Shown: in pieces, positions 8,949 to 17,526 of the stretch | How the letters are laid out: each line of letters starts with the position of its first letter | Position numbering within the stretch: position 1 is the stretch's first letter | Assembly: GCF_014641615.1 (NCBI RefSeq) | Contig: NZ_BMIB01000003.1 | Span: 496,001-560,000 of the forward strand | Source of the DNA: Filimonas zeae | Lineage (GTDB): Bacteria > Bacteroidota > Bacteroidia > Chitinophagales > Chitinophagaceae | Direction of reading: 5' to 3' | DNA length: 64,000 nucleotides | The notes under the pieces: generated by a model | Database searches by the model: none | What the model saw: the letters and a program-made list of their open reading frames with translations, nothing else | Told to the model about the DNA's origin: nothing | Position numbers and translations under genes: made by a program

Positions 8949-9563
8949 TTAATGTAAAAAGAAACTGAGAATACCGGTGATAATAAGGGTAACGCCCGTA
9001 ATCATACCGGCATTATGCTCCAGTGTGTGCCAGTTTAATTTCAGCAGGCCGCTGTAGGCCAAGCGTACCAGCAATACCATGCCGGTGGTGGTAATAAGCG
9101 TATACAATAATGCCAGGCTAAACAGCAGCCAGATGCCCTGTGCACCGGCCAGCAAAAAATAAGCTTCTATCTCCATACAGGGAGAGAAAAACATGGCTAT
9201 AGACAAGGCTATGATAATGCGCTTTTTGGTGTGCTTCTGTTTTACCTCTTCATCGTGCAAATGAAAATGCTTGTGCTTATGATGGCGGTAGCTGAAAAAA
9301 ATGCCCATAACAATTAAAATTACCGGCGCGGCAATATGTGTAAACTCCTCAATGCCGGAAAGACTTTTACCCATATAACCCAGCAGAATACCCAGCGCTA
9401 CCGTACTAAGTGCGTGGGAAAGTGCCGCCAGCAGCGTTACGCGGGTTACCTCCCGGGAAGTCCATTGCTCTCTGCGGCCAATAGCTATAACCGGAAGCCA
9501 GTGGTTGGGTATAATGGCGTGTAACAGGCTAATGATTACGCTGCCTGTGAGAATCTCGTACAT
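8949..9563 (-). CDS. NicO/RcnA-like metal transport membrane protein
   Basis: A 204-residue, about six-helix membrane protein. LLHAIIPNHWLP at the N-terminus resembles the HALxPDH signature of Ni/Co transporters (RcnA, HupE, NixA relatives). A cytoplasmic loop HHKHKHFHLHDEE near residue 100 is a probable metal-binding patch. A second helix pair carries FFSPCMEIEAYFL. The start at 9563 is preferred because the -7 element TACATTTG covers 9573-9580, exactly over the further in-frame TTG at 9575. Metal specificity and direction are unknown; some relatives are annotated as sulfite or urease accessory transporters. Confidence 0.6.
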   Translation of the reverse strand: MYEILTGSVIISLLHAIIPNHWLPVIAIGRREQWTSREVTRVTLLAALSHALSTVALGILLGYMGKSLSGIEEFTHIAAPVILIVMGIFFSYRHHKHKHFHLHDEEVKQKHTKKRIIIALSIAMFFSPCMEIEAYFLLAGAQGIWLLFSLALLYTLITTTGMVLLVRLAYSGLLKLNWHTLEHNAGMITGVTLIITGILSFFLH

Positions 9564-9572
9564 AATTATCTG

Positions 9573-9580
9573 CAAATGTA
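9573..9580 (-). promoter_or_regulatory. -7 element of the NicO-like gene
   Basis: On the minus strand the sequence reads TACATTTG, a full match to TAnnTTTG, ending 9 bp before the ATG at 9563. It rules out the longer TTG-initiated frame. No -33 TTG is seen at normal spacing. Confidence 0.5.
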
Positions 9581-9708
9581 TTTAATATGTGCAGGAAAAC
9601 GACACGTTGTGGCATTTATCTGACTTTGGGCTATATTTAACATTACCAGCAGAACAGCAAAGCCTTAAAACTGCATTTTGTGTCATTCTTTCGCTAAAAC
9701 GGACTATT

Positions 9709-9758
9709 CCGGGCGGTTACTACCCGGTAGCTTTGTGTAGGTAATCGTTTTAATTTTG
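9709..9758 (+). promoter_or_regulatory. Promoter/operator region of the AraC gene
   Basis: Two full -7 matches occur: TAGCTTTG (9728-9735) and TAATTTTG (9751-9758), the latter 5 bp from the ATG at 9764. Directly upstream is an inverted repeat, CCGGG (9709-9713) and CCCGG (9723-9727), overlapping the first element. This could be an autoregulatory site; that is inference. Confidence 0.4.
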
Positions 9759-9763
9759 AAGGT

Positions 9764-10654
9764 ATGCAACATTATAAAACATTGAGCGAGCTGCACCGGG
9801 CCAATGGCCTTCCACTGCCGGAGCATCCGCTGCTGAGCCTGGTACATTGTATGAATAATTGTACGTTGGGCGACAGGGAGTTTACCAGCGATTGTTATGT
9901 GATAGGGCTGAAGAAGCTGAAGGCGGGCGTAATTATGTACGGCCGCACACCCTACGACCATGCCAATGGGTCTATGATGTTTGTAAAACCCCGGCAGATT
10001 ATTGAAATGAAAGGGCTGGAGCTGGAAGAAGATGGCTTTCTGATATTTATACACGAGGATTTTCTGAATGGCCACGAGTTGCACAATACCATTAAAAAGT
10101 ACGGCTACTTCGATTATGAGGTAAACGAGGCCCTGCACCTTTCGCCCAAAGAGGAGGAGATTATATGGGAGTTGTACGAGAAAATTAAGATAGAATACAG
10201 TAATAATACAGATGAGTTTAGCCGCGAAATTATGCTGGGGCATCTGGCATCTATTCTTATGTATGCCCAGCGTTTTTACAAGCGCCAGTTTATTAACCGC
10301 ACAGAGCTTTCCGGTAAAACAGTATCCCGCTTTAACGCAGCGCTGGCGGCTTATATGCAGGCGGGCAGCCTGCAAAACCAGGGGCTGCCTTCTGTAAATG
10401 CGCTGGCAGAAGCGTTGCATTTATCGCCCCGTTACCTGAGCGATCTGCTGAAGCAGGAAACCGGCAAAACAGCCATGGACCTGATTCATCTTTTTCTGAT
10501 AGCAGAAGCTAAAAACCTGCTGAAAAGCGATAGCCATAATATTTCGGATGTGGCTTATCAGCTGGGGTTTGAAAACACCTCTTACTTTACCCGGTTGTTT
10601 AAAAAGCAGGTAGGTATGAAGCCACTGGAGTTTAAGAAAATGCAATTGAATTAA
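9764..10654 (+). CDS. AraC-family transcriptional regulator
   Basis: A 296-residue regulator with an N-terminal sensing part (1-180) and a C-terminal AraC double helix-turn-helix (about 195-293). The end carries the family signature: VAYQLGFENTSYFTRLFKKQVGMKPLEF. The first HTH includes ALAEALHLSPRYLSDLLKQETG. Twenty-four bp downstream on the same strand is a quinone-reductase-like enzyme, the likely regulated partner. The inducer is unknown. Confidence 0.88.
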   Translation: MQHYKTLSELHRANGLPLPEHPLLSLVHCMNNCTLGDREFTSDCYVIGLKKLKAGVIMYGRTPYDHANGSMMFVKPRQIIEMKGLELEEDGFLIFIHEDFLNGHELHNTIKKYGYFDYEVNEALHLSPKEEEIIWELYEKIKIEYSNNTDEFSREIMLGHLASILMYAQRFYKRQFINRTELSGKTVSRFNAALAAYMQAGSLQNQGLPSVNALAEALHLSPRYLSDLLKQETGKTAMDLIHLFLIAEAKNLLKSDSHNISDVAYQLGFENTSYFTRLFKKQVGMKPLEFKKMQLN

Positions 10655-10678
10655 TTGATTATAAAACACAGACAGGAT

Positions 10679-11692
10679 ATGAAAGCAGTAGGAATAAAAA
10701 CATCGTTACCCATTGATGCGGCAGACAGCTTTATTGAATTTGAAGCCCCTAAGCCACAGCCTTCGGGCAGGGAATTGCTGATTAAGATACATGCAATAGC
10801 CGTAAACCCGGTTGATTTTAAAATACGCCAGAACAGTGCTAAGGATACGGTGCTGGATACCCCAAAAATTCTGGGATGGGATGCCGCCGGTGTGGTAGAA
10901 GCCGTGGGCGACCAGGTTACGCTTTTTAAAACCGGCGACAAGGTGTATTACGCAGGTGATATTACCAAAGCCGGCAGCAATGCAGAATATCAACTGGTAG
11001 ATGAACGTATAGTGGGCAGAAAGCCGGAAACATTAAATGATGTGGAGGCTGCTTCTGTACCGCTAACGGCGTTAACTGCCTGGGAAATTCTGTTCGATCG
11101 TATCCGGGTAAGCCCGGTAAAAGACAAGGGCAAGGCGGTATTGATTATTGGCGGTGCCGGTGGCGTGGGTTCTATTGCCATTCAGCTGGCAAAAAAGATA
11201 GTGGGCCTTACCGTTATAGCCACTGCTTCCCGCCCGGAAACGGCAGACTGGGTTAAAACGATGGGGGCAGACCATGTAGTAAACCATAAAGATCTGGTGA
11301 ATGAAGTACACAAAGCCGGTTTTACACATGTGGACTTTATTCTGGATTTTGTAGATACCAATGGCTATTGGGATGCTATGGCAGAGCTGATTAAACCACA
11401 GGGCCATATTGCTTCTATTACGGGCAGCGGGCAGCCTGTGCTGCTGAATAAGCTGAAGAACAAAAGTGTTTCTTTTTCCTGGGAGTTTATGTTTACGCGC
11501 AGTAGCTGGCATACAGAGGATATAGCGGAACAACATCATATACTGAATAATGTAGCGGCGTTGATTGACAACGGAACGCTGCAACACACGCTTCAGCAAA
11601 CGCTCACCGGTTTAACGGCAGAGAACCTGAAACAGGCGCATCGTTTACTGGAAAGCGGAAAAACCATTGGTAAAATAGCCATCAGATTATAA
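10679..11692 (+). CDS. Zinc-independent alcohol dehydrogenase / quinone oxidoreductase
   Basis: A 337-residue MDR-superfamily NAD(P)H-dependent reductase. The N-terminal GroES-like domain (ending near 125) lacks the structural-zinc cysteines, as in quinone oxidoreductases. The Rossmann domain has IIGGAGGVGSIAIQLAKK. The ATG at 10679 is chosen over an in-frame TTG at 10655 because the latter begins right after the upstream stop and adds residues foreign to the family. It forms an operon with the AraC gene (24-bp gap). The natural substrate, probably a quinone or enone, is unknown. Confidence 0.85.
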   Translation: MKAVGIKTSLPIDAADSFIEFEAPKPQPSGRELLIKIHAIAVNPVDFKIRQNSAKDTVLDTPKILGWDAAGVVEAVGDQVTLFKTGDKVYYAGDITKAGSNAEYQLVDERIVGRKPETLNDVEAASVPLTALTAWEILFDRIRVSPVKDKGKAVLIIGGAGGVGSIAIQLAKKIVGLTVIATASRPETADWVKTMGADHVVNHKDLVNEVHKAGFTHVDFILDFVDTNGYWDAMAELIKPQGHIASITGSGQPVLLNKLKNKSVSFSWEFMFTRSSWHTEDIAEQHHILNNVAALIDNGTLQHTLQQTLTGLTAENLKQAHRLLESGKTIGKIAIRL

Positions 11693-11708
11693 TCTGGTGG
11701 CTTTGCCC

Positions 11709-11716
11709 TATCTTTG
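11709..11716 (+). promoter_or_regulatory. -7 element upstream of the ABC-F gene
   Basis: TATCTTTG is a full TAnnTTTG match 110 bp before the ATG at 11827, giving a leader of roughly 105 nt. ABC-F genes often have leaders with attenuator function, but no hairpin and T-run pair is evident here. Confidence 0.4.
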
Positions 11717-11826
11717 TACCCTTCATTCAAGCAGATATACTCATGTAGGATTAATTTCTTTTTAGCGAAATATAATACCGGTTCCCACCAGGGCGCCGCC
11801 ATTTTTCACTTCTACAGAAAGAAATT

Positions 11827-13416
11827 ATGCTTTTACTTCAGGGGGTTACCTACACCCATCCCGACAGAACTCTATTGTTTTCCGGCATTGATCTCGTTAT
11901 TCACAGGTACGATAAGGCTGCTGTTATTGGCAACAATGGTGCGGGCAAATCTACTTTGCTACAGCTGATGGCCGGCCGCCTTTTGCCTGCTGCAGGGGTA
12001 ATTAAGGCAGATGCTACGCCTTATTATATACCTCAACTGGCAGAATGGTATAACAACCAAACTGTGGCAGAAGCGTTGCAGGTACACCAGAAACTACATG
12101 CGTTGCAGCAGATACTGGAAGGCGATGTAAGTGAGGTGCATCTGACACAACTGAACGATGACTGGACAGTAGAGGAGCGTTGTAAAGAAGCGCTTAGCTA
12201 CTGGGGGCTTGATCACGTAGTGCTGAACCAACCTATGGCTGCACTCAGCGGTGGACAGCGTACCAAAGTATTGCTGGCTGGTATTCTGATACACGAACCA
12301 GAAATTGTATTATTAGACGAGCCTACTAACCACCTGGATGCACACAGCCGGCAATTACTATACAATTATATACAAGAGGCCAGGCAAACTATAGTGGTGG
12401 TAAGCCATGATAAAGCATTGCTGAACATGCTGCCCGTTATTTACGAGCTGAGCCGCAAGGGCATTACTGTGTACGGTGGCAATTATGATTTTTATGCTGC
12501 TCAGAAAGAGCTGGAAAAAAATGCCCTGCAATGGGAAGTGAAGAGTGCAGAGAAAGCCTTGCGTAAGGCGAAGGAGGTGGAGCGGGAGGCGATAGAAAGG
12601 CAGCAGAAGCTGGATGCCCGTGGTAAACGAAAACAGGAAAAGGAGGGGCTGCCTACTATTGCGATGAACACTTTCCGTAACAATGCCGAGAAAAGCACCG
12701 CCCGTATGAAAGATGTACATGAGGAAAAAACGGGAGCGCTGGCAGAGAACCTGCAACAACTGAGAAAGGAATTGCCGGTTGCCGATACCATGAAGCTGGC
12801 GTTTGCGTATTCCGGTGTGCACCGTGGCAAACTGCTGGTTACCGCCAGAGAGGTGAATATGCAGTTTGGTGGGCGCTATTTATGGAAGCAACCACTACAC
12901 ATAGAAATACGCAGTGGCGAACGTATAGCCGTAAAGGGGCAGAATGGATCGGGTAAAACCACACTGTTGCGGTTATTGCTGGGGCAGCTGACACCCACTT
13001 CCGGCACTATAGAAAGGACAGAGATGAAAACGGTATACATTGATCAGGATTACTCGCTGATACAACCTGGCCTTACGGTATATGCGCAGGCACAAACGTA
13101 TAACGACAGCGGCCTGCAGGAGCATGAAATAAAAAGCCGGTTAAGCCGCTTTCTGTTTACCAAAGAGGATTGGGATAAACCGGGCAGCGCACTCAGCGGT
13201 GGCGAAAGAATGCGGTTACTGCTTTGTATAATGACCATCAGCAGCCGCCCACCGGATATAATTATACTGGATGAGCCTACCAACAACCTGGATATACAAA
13301 ACATAGATATACTTACCGCAGCTATGGAAGCTTATGAAGGTACGCTGATAGTGGTGTCGCACGATGCGTGGTTTACAAAGCAGATAAATGCAGGTATTTC
13401 GCTGGTATTGCAGTAG
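11827..13416 (+). CDS. ABC-F family ATPase
   Basis: A 529-residue soluble protein with two ABC ATPase domains and no membrane segment, as in translation factors and ribosome-protection proteins of the ABC-F family. Domain 1: Walker A GNNGAGKST (35-43), signature LSGGQRTK, Walker B IVLLDEPTNHLD. Domain 2: GQNGSGKTT, LSGGERMR, IIILDEPTNNLD. Between them is a basic, Glu/Lys-rich linker of coiled-coil character (about 220-310) corresponding to the P-site tRNA-interacting motif. Whether it is a housekeeping or antibiotic-resistance member cannot be told from the sequence. Confidence 0.92.
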   Translation: MLLLQGVTYTHPDRTLLFSGIDLVIHRYDKAAVIGNNGAGKSTLLQLMAGRLLPAAGVIKADATPYYIPQLAEWYNNQTVAEALQVHQKLHALQQILEGDVSEVHLTQLNDDWTVEERCKEALSYWGLDHVVLNQPMAALSGGQRTKVLLAGILIHEPEIVLLDEPTNHLDAHSRQLLYNYIQEARQTIVVVSHDKALLNMLPVIYELSRKGITVYGGNYDFYAAQKELEKNALQWEVKSAEKALRKAKEVEREAIERQQKLDARGKRKQEKEGLPTIAMNTFRNNAEKSTARMKDVHEEKTGALAENLQQLRKELPVADTMKLAFAYSGVHRGKLLVTAREVNMQFGGRYLWKQPLHIEIRSGERIAVKGQNGSGKTTLLRLLLGQLTPTSGTIERTEMKTVYIDQDYSLIQPGLTVYAQAQTYNDSGLQEHEIKSRLSRFLFTKEDWDKPGSALSGGERMRLLLCIMTISSRPPDIIILDEPTNNLDIQNIDILTAAMEAYEGTLIVVSHDAWFTKQINAGISLVLQ

Positions 13417-13445
13417 TGCCTTTGAAAATACAGGAGATGTTATAT

Positions 13446-13486
13446 AAAAAGAGCAGATGGAACTAAGGGGCCACCTGCTCTTTTTT
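13446..13486. terminator. Bidirectional terminator
   Basis: AAAAAGAGCAG-a-TGG (13446-13460) pairs with CCA-c-CTGCTCTTTTTT (13471-13486). It sits between the ABC-F gene and the convergent dehydrogenase gene, with A- and T-runs suitable for both directions. Confidence 0.85.
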
Positions 13487-13487
13487 A

Positions 13488-14333
13488 TCAGGCCAGTGAT
13501 TGAATAATCCCAATCACATCCTGCTGCCCCAGTCCGGCTTCATGTGCCTTCTGATAAGCCGGAAGCACTGCCTGTAGCAGCGGATAATCTGCTCCGGCAT
13601 CTCTGGCAAGTTTAATATCTTTTAACATCAGGTCCAGCGCGAAAGCCGGGGCGTACTGTTCTGCTACCAGCAAAGGCGTTTTCACTTTTGTGGCACCGCT
13701 GCCGCTGGCACTTTCGTTAATCACTTCCAGCATATCCTTCCGTTCAATACCCAGCTTTTCTGCCAGCAGTACCGTTTCTGCGAGACCCTGATACAGAATA
13801 GATAAAAAGTAGTTAATGGAAAGTTTTGCTGCAATGCCCTTACCGTTTTCTCCCAGGTGTTTGGTTTGTTTGCCCAGCTTATCCAGGTAAGGTTGTGCGG
13901 TTGCTATATCTGCTGCGCTGCCGCCTGCCATAATAATCAGTGTGCCTTCGCGGGCGGGCGTGGTGCTGCCTGCTACCGGAGCGTCTATAAAAGCGGCTTT
14001 CTGCGCAGCCAGGTTTTTACTCAGTTGCAGGGTAAGCGATTGCGAAACGGTACTCATGTCAATAAATAACTTGCCCGCAATATGCTCCTGCTCAACAGAG
14101 GCGTACACCTCCGTTACCGCAGCATCGTTAGTAAGCATGGTAAATACAATATCGCTGTTCTGCACCAGCTCTGCAACGGTGTCGTATACCCTCGATGTGG
14201 CGGCAAAGTCAGCCGTTTTCTCTATACTACGGTTGTAAACAGCCAGGGTAAAGCCTGCTTTTTCCAGGTTCTTTGCCATAGGGTGCCCCATGTTTCCCAA
14301 TCCAATCCATCCTATTCTCTTGTTTCCGCTCAT
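13488..14333 (-). CDS. NAD(P)-dependent beta-hydroxyacid dehydrogenase family
   Basis: A 281-residue member of the 3-hydroxyisobutyrate dehydrogenase / 6-phosphogluconate dehydrogenase-like family. It has the Rossmann motif GWIGLGNMGHPMAKNL (8-23), the substrate loop DAPVAGSTTPAREGTL (117-132) and the catalytic Lys170 in GIAAKLSINYF. The Arg in VYNRS favours NADP(H) over NAD. The substrate could be a short beta-hydroxy acid or a succinic semialdehyde type compound; it is not determined. It is separated from the upstream lactamase gene by 33 bp on the same strand. Confidence 0.87.
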   Translation of the reverse strand: MSGNKRIGWIGLGNMGHPMAKNLEKAGFTLAVYNRSIEKTADFAATSRVYDTVAELVQNSDIVFTMLTNDAAVTEVYASVEQEHIAGKLFIDMSTVSQSLTLQLSKNLAAQKAAFIDAPVAGSTTPAREGTLIIMAGGSAADIATAQPYLDKLGKQTKHLGENGKGIAAKLSINYFLSILYQGLAETVLLAEKLGIERKDMLEVINESASGSGATKVKTPLLVAEQYAPAFALDLMLKDIKLARDAGADYPLLQAVLPAYQKAHEAGLGQQDVIGIIQSLA

Positions 14334-14366
14334 GGTATTTGCTTTAGATGTACAAAGTTCAGTAAC

Positions 14367-15254
14367 CTACTGTTTTTTGCCTGCTACCTTTTTATCGTAT
14401 TCTGCCTGCAGTTTCCGTAAGCGTTCATCATAATCCTTTCTGCCACTGAATGCCTGCGGGTTATAGGCATCGCCGGGTTTATGTTTGGTATGCATATCAA
14501 ACTGGCTGGCATGAGAAGAAACCCAAAGGTCAAACCGCAGTGCTTTCATACTTTTTAATGTATATGCATAGTCGGCAGCAATTTCAGGATAGGCGTCCAG
14601 ATGATGAAAATCCTTTTCCGTAACAATAGTGGGCATATTGGCAATGAGTACACGCCAGGTTTTATGTTGGTCTTTTACATTCAGCAGATAGCTGCAGGAG
14701 CCTTTGGTATGGCCGGGATGGTGCAGCATAGCAAGGGTAGTGCCGCCCAGCGATATGGTGTCTTTATCGTGCAGTATCCGGTCTGGCTGTACCGGTGCAA
14801 AAGAGCTGCCATCGCCACCAAAAGCGTAGTCAGAGCTGCCGCCGTCCTTCAGCACTGCTGCATCTTTATAGTCAACCATCATACGCGCGCCGGTTTGTTT
14901 TTTAACAGAGGCCATAGCGCCCAGGTGGTCGTAATGCGCCTGGGTGGTAAGCAGTACCTTTATATCTTTAAAGGCAAAGCCCAGCTTTTCAACACCAGCT
15001 TTAATTAATGTATCAGAAGCGGCAAGGCCGGTATTGATAAGTATATGCCCCTGTGGCGTTGTTATCAGGTAAGCACACAGGTCATACGTACCTACGTAAT
15101 ACAGGTTGCCTGCAATACGGTAAGGCTGGTAGGGCTGCGCCCATTCGGGGTTATCTACTACAGGCTCTTTTACGGTTTGCGCCTGTGCAATGGTGGTGGT
15201 TACTGCCAGCGCGGCGGCCGGCAGCAGGATGTTTTTTAGCGTATTTGTAAACAT
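14367..15254 (-). CDS. Subclass B3-Q metallo-beta-lactamase, GOB-like
   Basis: A 295-residue exported zinc hydrolase with a signal peptide ending near residue 25 (TIAQAQ). The zinc motif reads Q105-A-H107-Y-D109-H110, that is QxHxDH instead of HxHxDH, the rare replacement that marks the GOB enzymes of Elizabethkingia. His182 in HHPGHTKGSCS and His248 in SSHASQFD complete the site. RVLIANMP and a late GDAYNPQ segment also follow the GOB pattern. It should open beta-lactams including carbapenems in the periplasm; activity itself is not shown. A lipoprotein gene lies 36 bp upstream on the same strand. Confidence 0.9.
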   Translation of the reverse strand: MFTNTLKNILLPAAALAVTTTIAQAQTVKEPVVDNPEWAQPYQPYRIAGNLYYVGTYDLCAYLITTPQGHILINTGLAASDTLIKAGVEKLGFAFKDIKVLLTTQAHYDHLGAMASVKKQTGARMMVDYKDAAVLKDGGSSDYAFGGDGSSFAPVQPDRILHDKDTISLGGTTLAMLHHPGHTKGSCSYLLNVKDQHKTWRVLIANMPTIVTEKDFHHLDAYPEIAADYAYTLKSMKALRFDLWVSSHASQFDMHTKHKPGDAYNPQAFSGRKDYDERLRKLQAEYDKKVAGKKQ

Positions 15255-15290
15255 AGATAGAATTGAACGCTAATATACCTGATTTCGCAT

Positions 15291-15944
15291 TTATGAATGC
15301 GGAGGGTTGGCACGAAAACCTTCCAGATAACTGAACTTCCACACACCGTTTTCTTTCTTTGCCTTCATGTGATACTCCAGCGATTCCCATTTCCAGCTGA
15401 AAGACCATTCTCCGTTCTCCGGCTGTGTGTTTTCCAGGGTTATATGCAGTTGCATACTGCCCGATGGAAAATCCTGACAGTTGCACCAGGGGCTGGCATC
15501 GAAATAAGGGCCAATTTCACCTACGTAATAGTCAACAGCACCACTACTCATTTCCTTATCCATTTGTTCTGCTTCGGCCTGGTAAGTATCAAAAAACCCG
15601 CGGGTAAACAAACCGCTGCTGTGCAGCAGTGCTACATTTTTCTCATGAATTTCCCAGTCAATGCCTGAGTACAATGAGTCGGAAGGGTGGGTTTGTTTGG
15701 GTGGAAAATCACTTAGTATATCCCATGTTTTTTCATGCCATTGATACAGTTCTGTTACCCGTTGCTGTAAACCGGCAGTATCCGGAGCCGGAGAGGCGGT
15801 GGTGGCAGTTGTGTTACGTACAGCCGTATCTGCTGTACTTGTATTGGTAACAGTGGTGGTATTGTTACAACTGCACAATAACAGGCCTATGCATATAATG
15901 CCGGTACTGAGCACGATAATATAACGTTTGGGAAAGAGCGCCAT
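15291..15944 (-). CDS. Lipoprotein of unknown function
   Basis: A 217-residue protein with a hydrophobic N-terminus and lipobox LLCSC (lipidated Cys near residue 25), followed by a Thr-rich linker (27-55) and a soluble domain. It is predicted to be anchored in a membrane of the cell envelope. No catalytic motif is recognisable. The gene precedes the metallo-beta-lactamase gene on the same strand with a 36-bp gap, so the two may be cotranscribed. Confidence 0.75.
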   Translation of the reverse strand: MALFPKRYIIVLSTGIICIGLLLCSCNNTTTVTNTSTADTAVRNTTATTASPAPDTAGLQQRVTELYQWHEKTWDILSDFPPKQTHPSDSLYSGIDWEIHEKNVALLHSSGLFTRGFFDTYQAEAEQMDKEMSSGAVDYYVGEIGPYFDASPWCNCQDFPSGSMQLHITLENTQPENGEWSFSWKWESLEYHMKAKKENGVWKFSYLEGFRANPPHS

Positions 15945-15997
15945 GTTAAGGGTTTATACTGCAAAATAAGGTTTCTGCGGCTGCATTTAATGCATGT

Positions 15998-17473
15998 TTA
16001 CAATAGCTTTTTCAGCAGCAGTACACTTTCTTCCAGCTGTTGTGGTGTGGAAGAGGCAAAGCCCAGCCGTACCGCATTGGGGCATATGCCGGGGTATTGA
16101 TGTGCTTTGCCATCGGACATGTAAAGCCCCCTGGCAAGCGCTTTTGCAGCCAGCTGTTCCGGTTGAATACTCTTTTCAAAGCGCGTCCATACACTCATGC
16201 CGCCTTCCGGTATGGCAAATTCAACTGCGCCAGACAGTTCCTGGCTTAATAGTTTACAAAATACATCGCGCCGCTCTTTGTAAGCGGCAGTAGCTTTACG
16301 CAGGTAGCGTTGTATGGTGCCGGTGTGCAGCAGTTCTGCCATGGCATTGTCCAGAACATGGTCGCCCTGCCTATCCATCATGGCACGTACCCGCGCCAGA
16401 TGTTCAATTACATTGGCAGGGGCTGTAAGGTAACCCATGCGAAAAGCGGGAGAAAACGATTTGCTGAAGGAGCCGCAGTAGATAACCATTCCGTTTTCAT
16501 CTGCGCTGGCCAGTGGCTGCAGCGGGCGGTGTTTATAATGGAAATCATAATCGTAGTCATCTTCAAATATAATAAAGCCATGTTCCTGCGCCAGCTGAAG
16601 CAGGGCCAGCCGTCTGTTAATGTGCAATGATACCGTGGTGGGGTAGTGGTGGTGAGAGGTTACATACACCATTCTTACCCTGGTATTTCTGCATATTTTT
16701 TCCAGCTCTTCTACTATCAGCCCCTGTTCATCCACCCCAATGCCTATATGTGTGGCGCCGGCATGCAGAAAGTTCTGTTCGGCCCGGCGCCAGCCCGGAA
16801 TGCCCGATACCACCACATCTCCGGCGTTGATAAGTCCGGTACATACCAGATGAATACCCATAACGGTGCCACGTACGGAGAGTATATTACCGGGCGTTGT
16901 TTTTAAGCCTCTGGTTTCATTCAGGTGTGTTGCCAGTGCGGTTTTGTAATAGTCTGGTCCGCTGGGGTGGCTGTAACTGCCAAACTTTGGGTAAAGGCTA
17001 CTGCTGCGGGTAAGCTGGCTGCGCCAGGCACGGTACAGTTCTGCCAGCGGAGCCAGCTGCGGATCGGGAAAGCCATCATCCAAATGCAGACGGGTGTTGG
17101 GGTAAATAGGTGCATCTGTAAGCCATGGCTTTTGCGTAATGGAAAAGCCGGCTGTGGTATGCGCGGTGCCGGCAGGTTTTAGTATAGAGGGGGCCAGCGT
17201 GGGTAGCTGTGCAGCAACAAATGTTCCTTTGCCTATGGCACTTATCAGCCAGCCTTGCATCTGTAGCTCTTCATATGCCTTGTTTACGGTAATCCGGTTC
17301 AGGCTTAGCCAGGCGGCTGCCTCCCGTGTGCCGGGCAGTTGCTGACCCGCTGTAAGGTGGCCGTTTTTTATCAGCAGCTGAAGGGCATCTGCCAGTTGCA
17401 GGTAAATGGCTCGTTCCGCGGCGGGGATTAATTGAATTTCCTGAAAAAGCTGGGCTATAACCGGACTACTCAT
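15998..17473 (-). CDS. MocR/PdxR-type GntR regulator with aminotransferase fold
   Basis: A 491-residue regulator. It has an N-terminal GntR winged helix (about 15-85, with GTREAAAWLSLNRITVNKAY) and a fold-type-I aminotransferase-like domain (about 125-490) that binds pyridoxal phosphate through Lys338 in GSFSKSFSP. Such proteins sense PLP or aminated ligands and often control a divergent gene. Here the divergent gene, 53 bp away, codes for a PaiB-like flavin-binding protein, the probable target. Both promoters lie in the short gap between them. Confidence 0.9.
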   Translation of the reverse strand: MSSPVIAQLFQEIQLIPAAERAIYLQLADALQLLIKNGHLTAGQQLPGTREAAAWLSLNRITVNKAYEELQMQGWLISAIGKGTFVAAQLPTLAPSILKPAGTAHTTAGFSITQKPWLTDAPIYPNTRLHLDDGFPDPQLAPLAELYRAWRSQLTRSSSLYPKFGSYSHPSGPDYYKTALATHLNETRGLKTTPGNILSVRGTVMGIHLVCTGLINAGDVVVSGIPGWRRAEQNFLHAGATHIGIGVDEQGLIVEELEKICRNTRVRMVYVTSHHHYPTTVSLHINRRLALLQLAQEHGFIIFEDDYDYDFHYKHRPLQPLASADENGMVIYCGSFSKSFSPAFRMGYLTAPANVIEHLARVRAMMDRQGDHVLDNAMAELLHTGTIQRYLRKATAAYKERRDVFCKLLSQELSGAVEFAIPEGGMSVWTRFEKSIQPEQLAAKALARGLYMSDGKAHQYPGICPNAVRLGFASSTPQQLEESVLLLKKLL

Positions 17474-17491
17474 TTTGTTGCTATTGGACTA

Positions 17492-17521
17492 CAAAGGTAA
17501 TCCCATTGCCGGCTAGTTTTG
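17492..17521. promoter_or_regulatory. Divergent promoter pair
   Basis: Minus strand: TACCTTTG at 17492-17499 for the MocR gene. Plus strand: TAGTTTTG at 17514-17521 for the PaiB-like gene. Both are full TAnnTTTG matches and lie 14 bp apart, so one bound regulator could cover both. Confidence 0.55.
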
Positions 17522-17526
17522 ATGTT

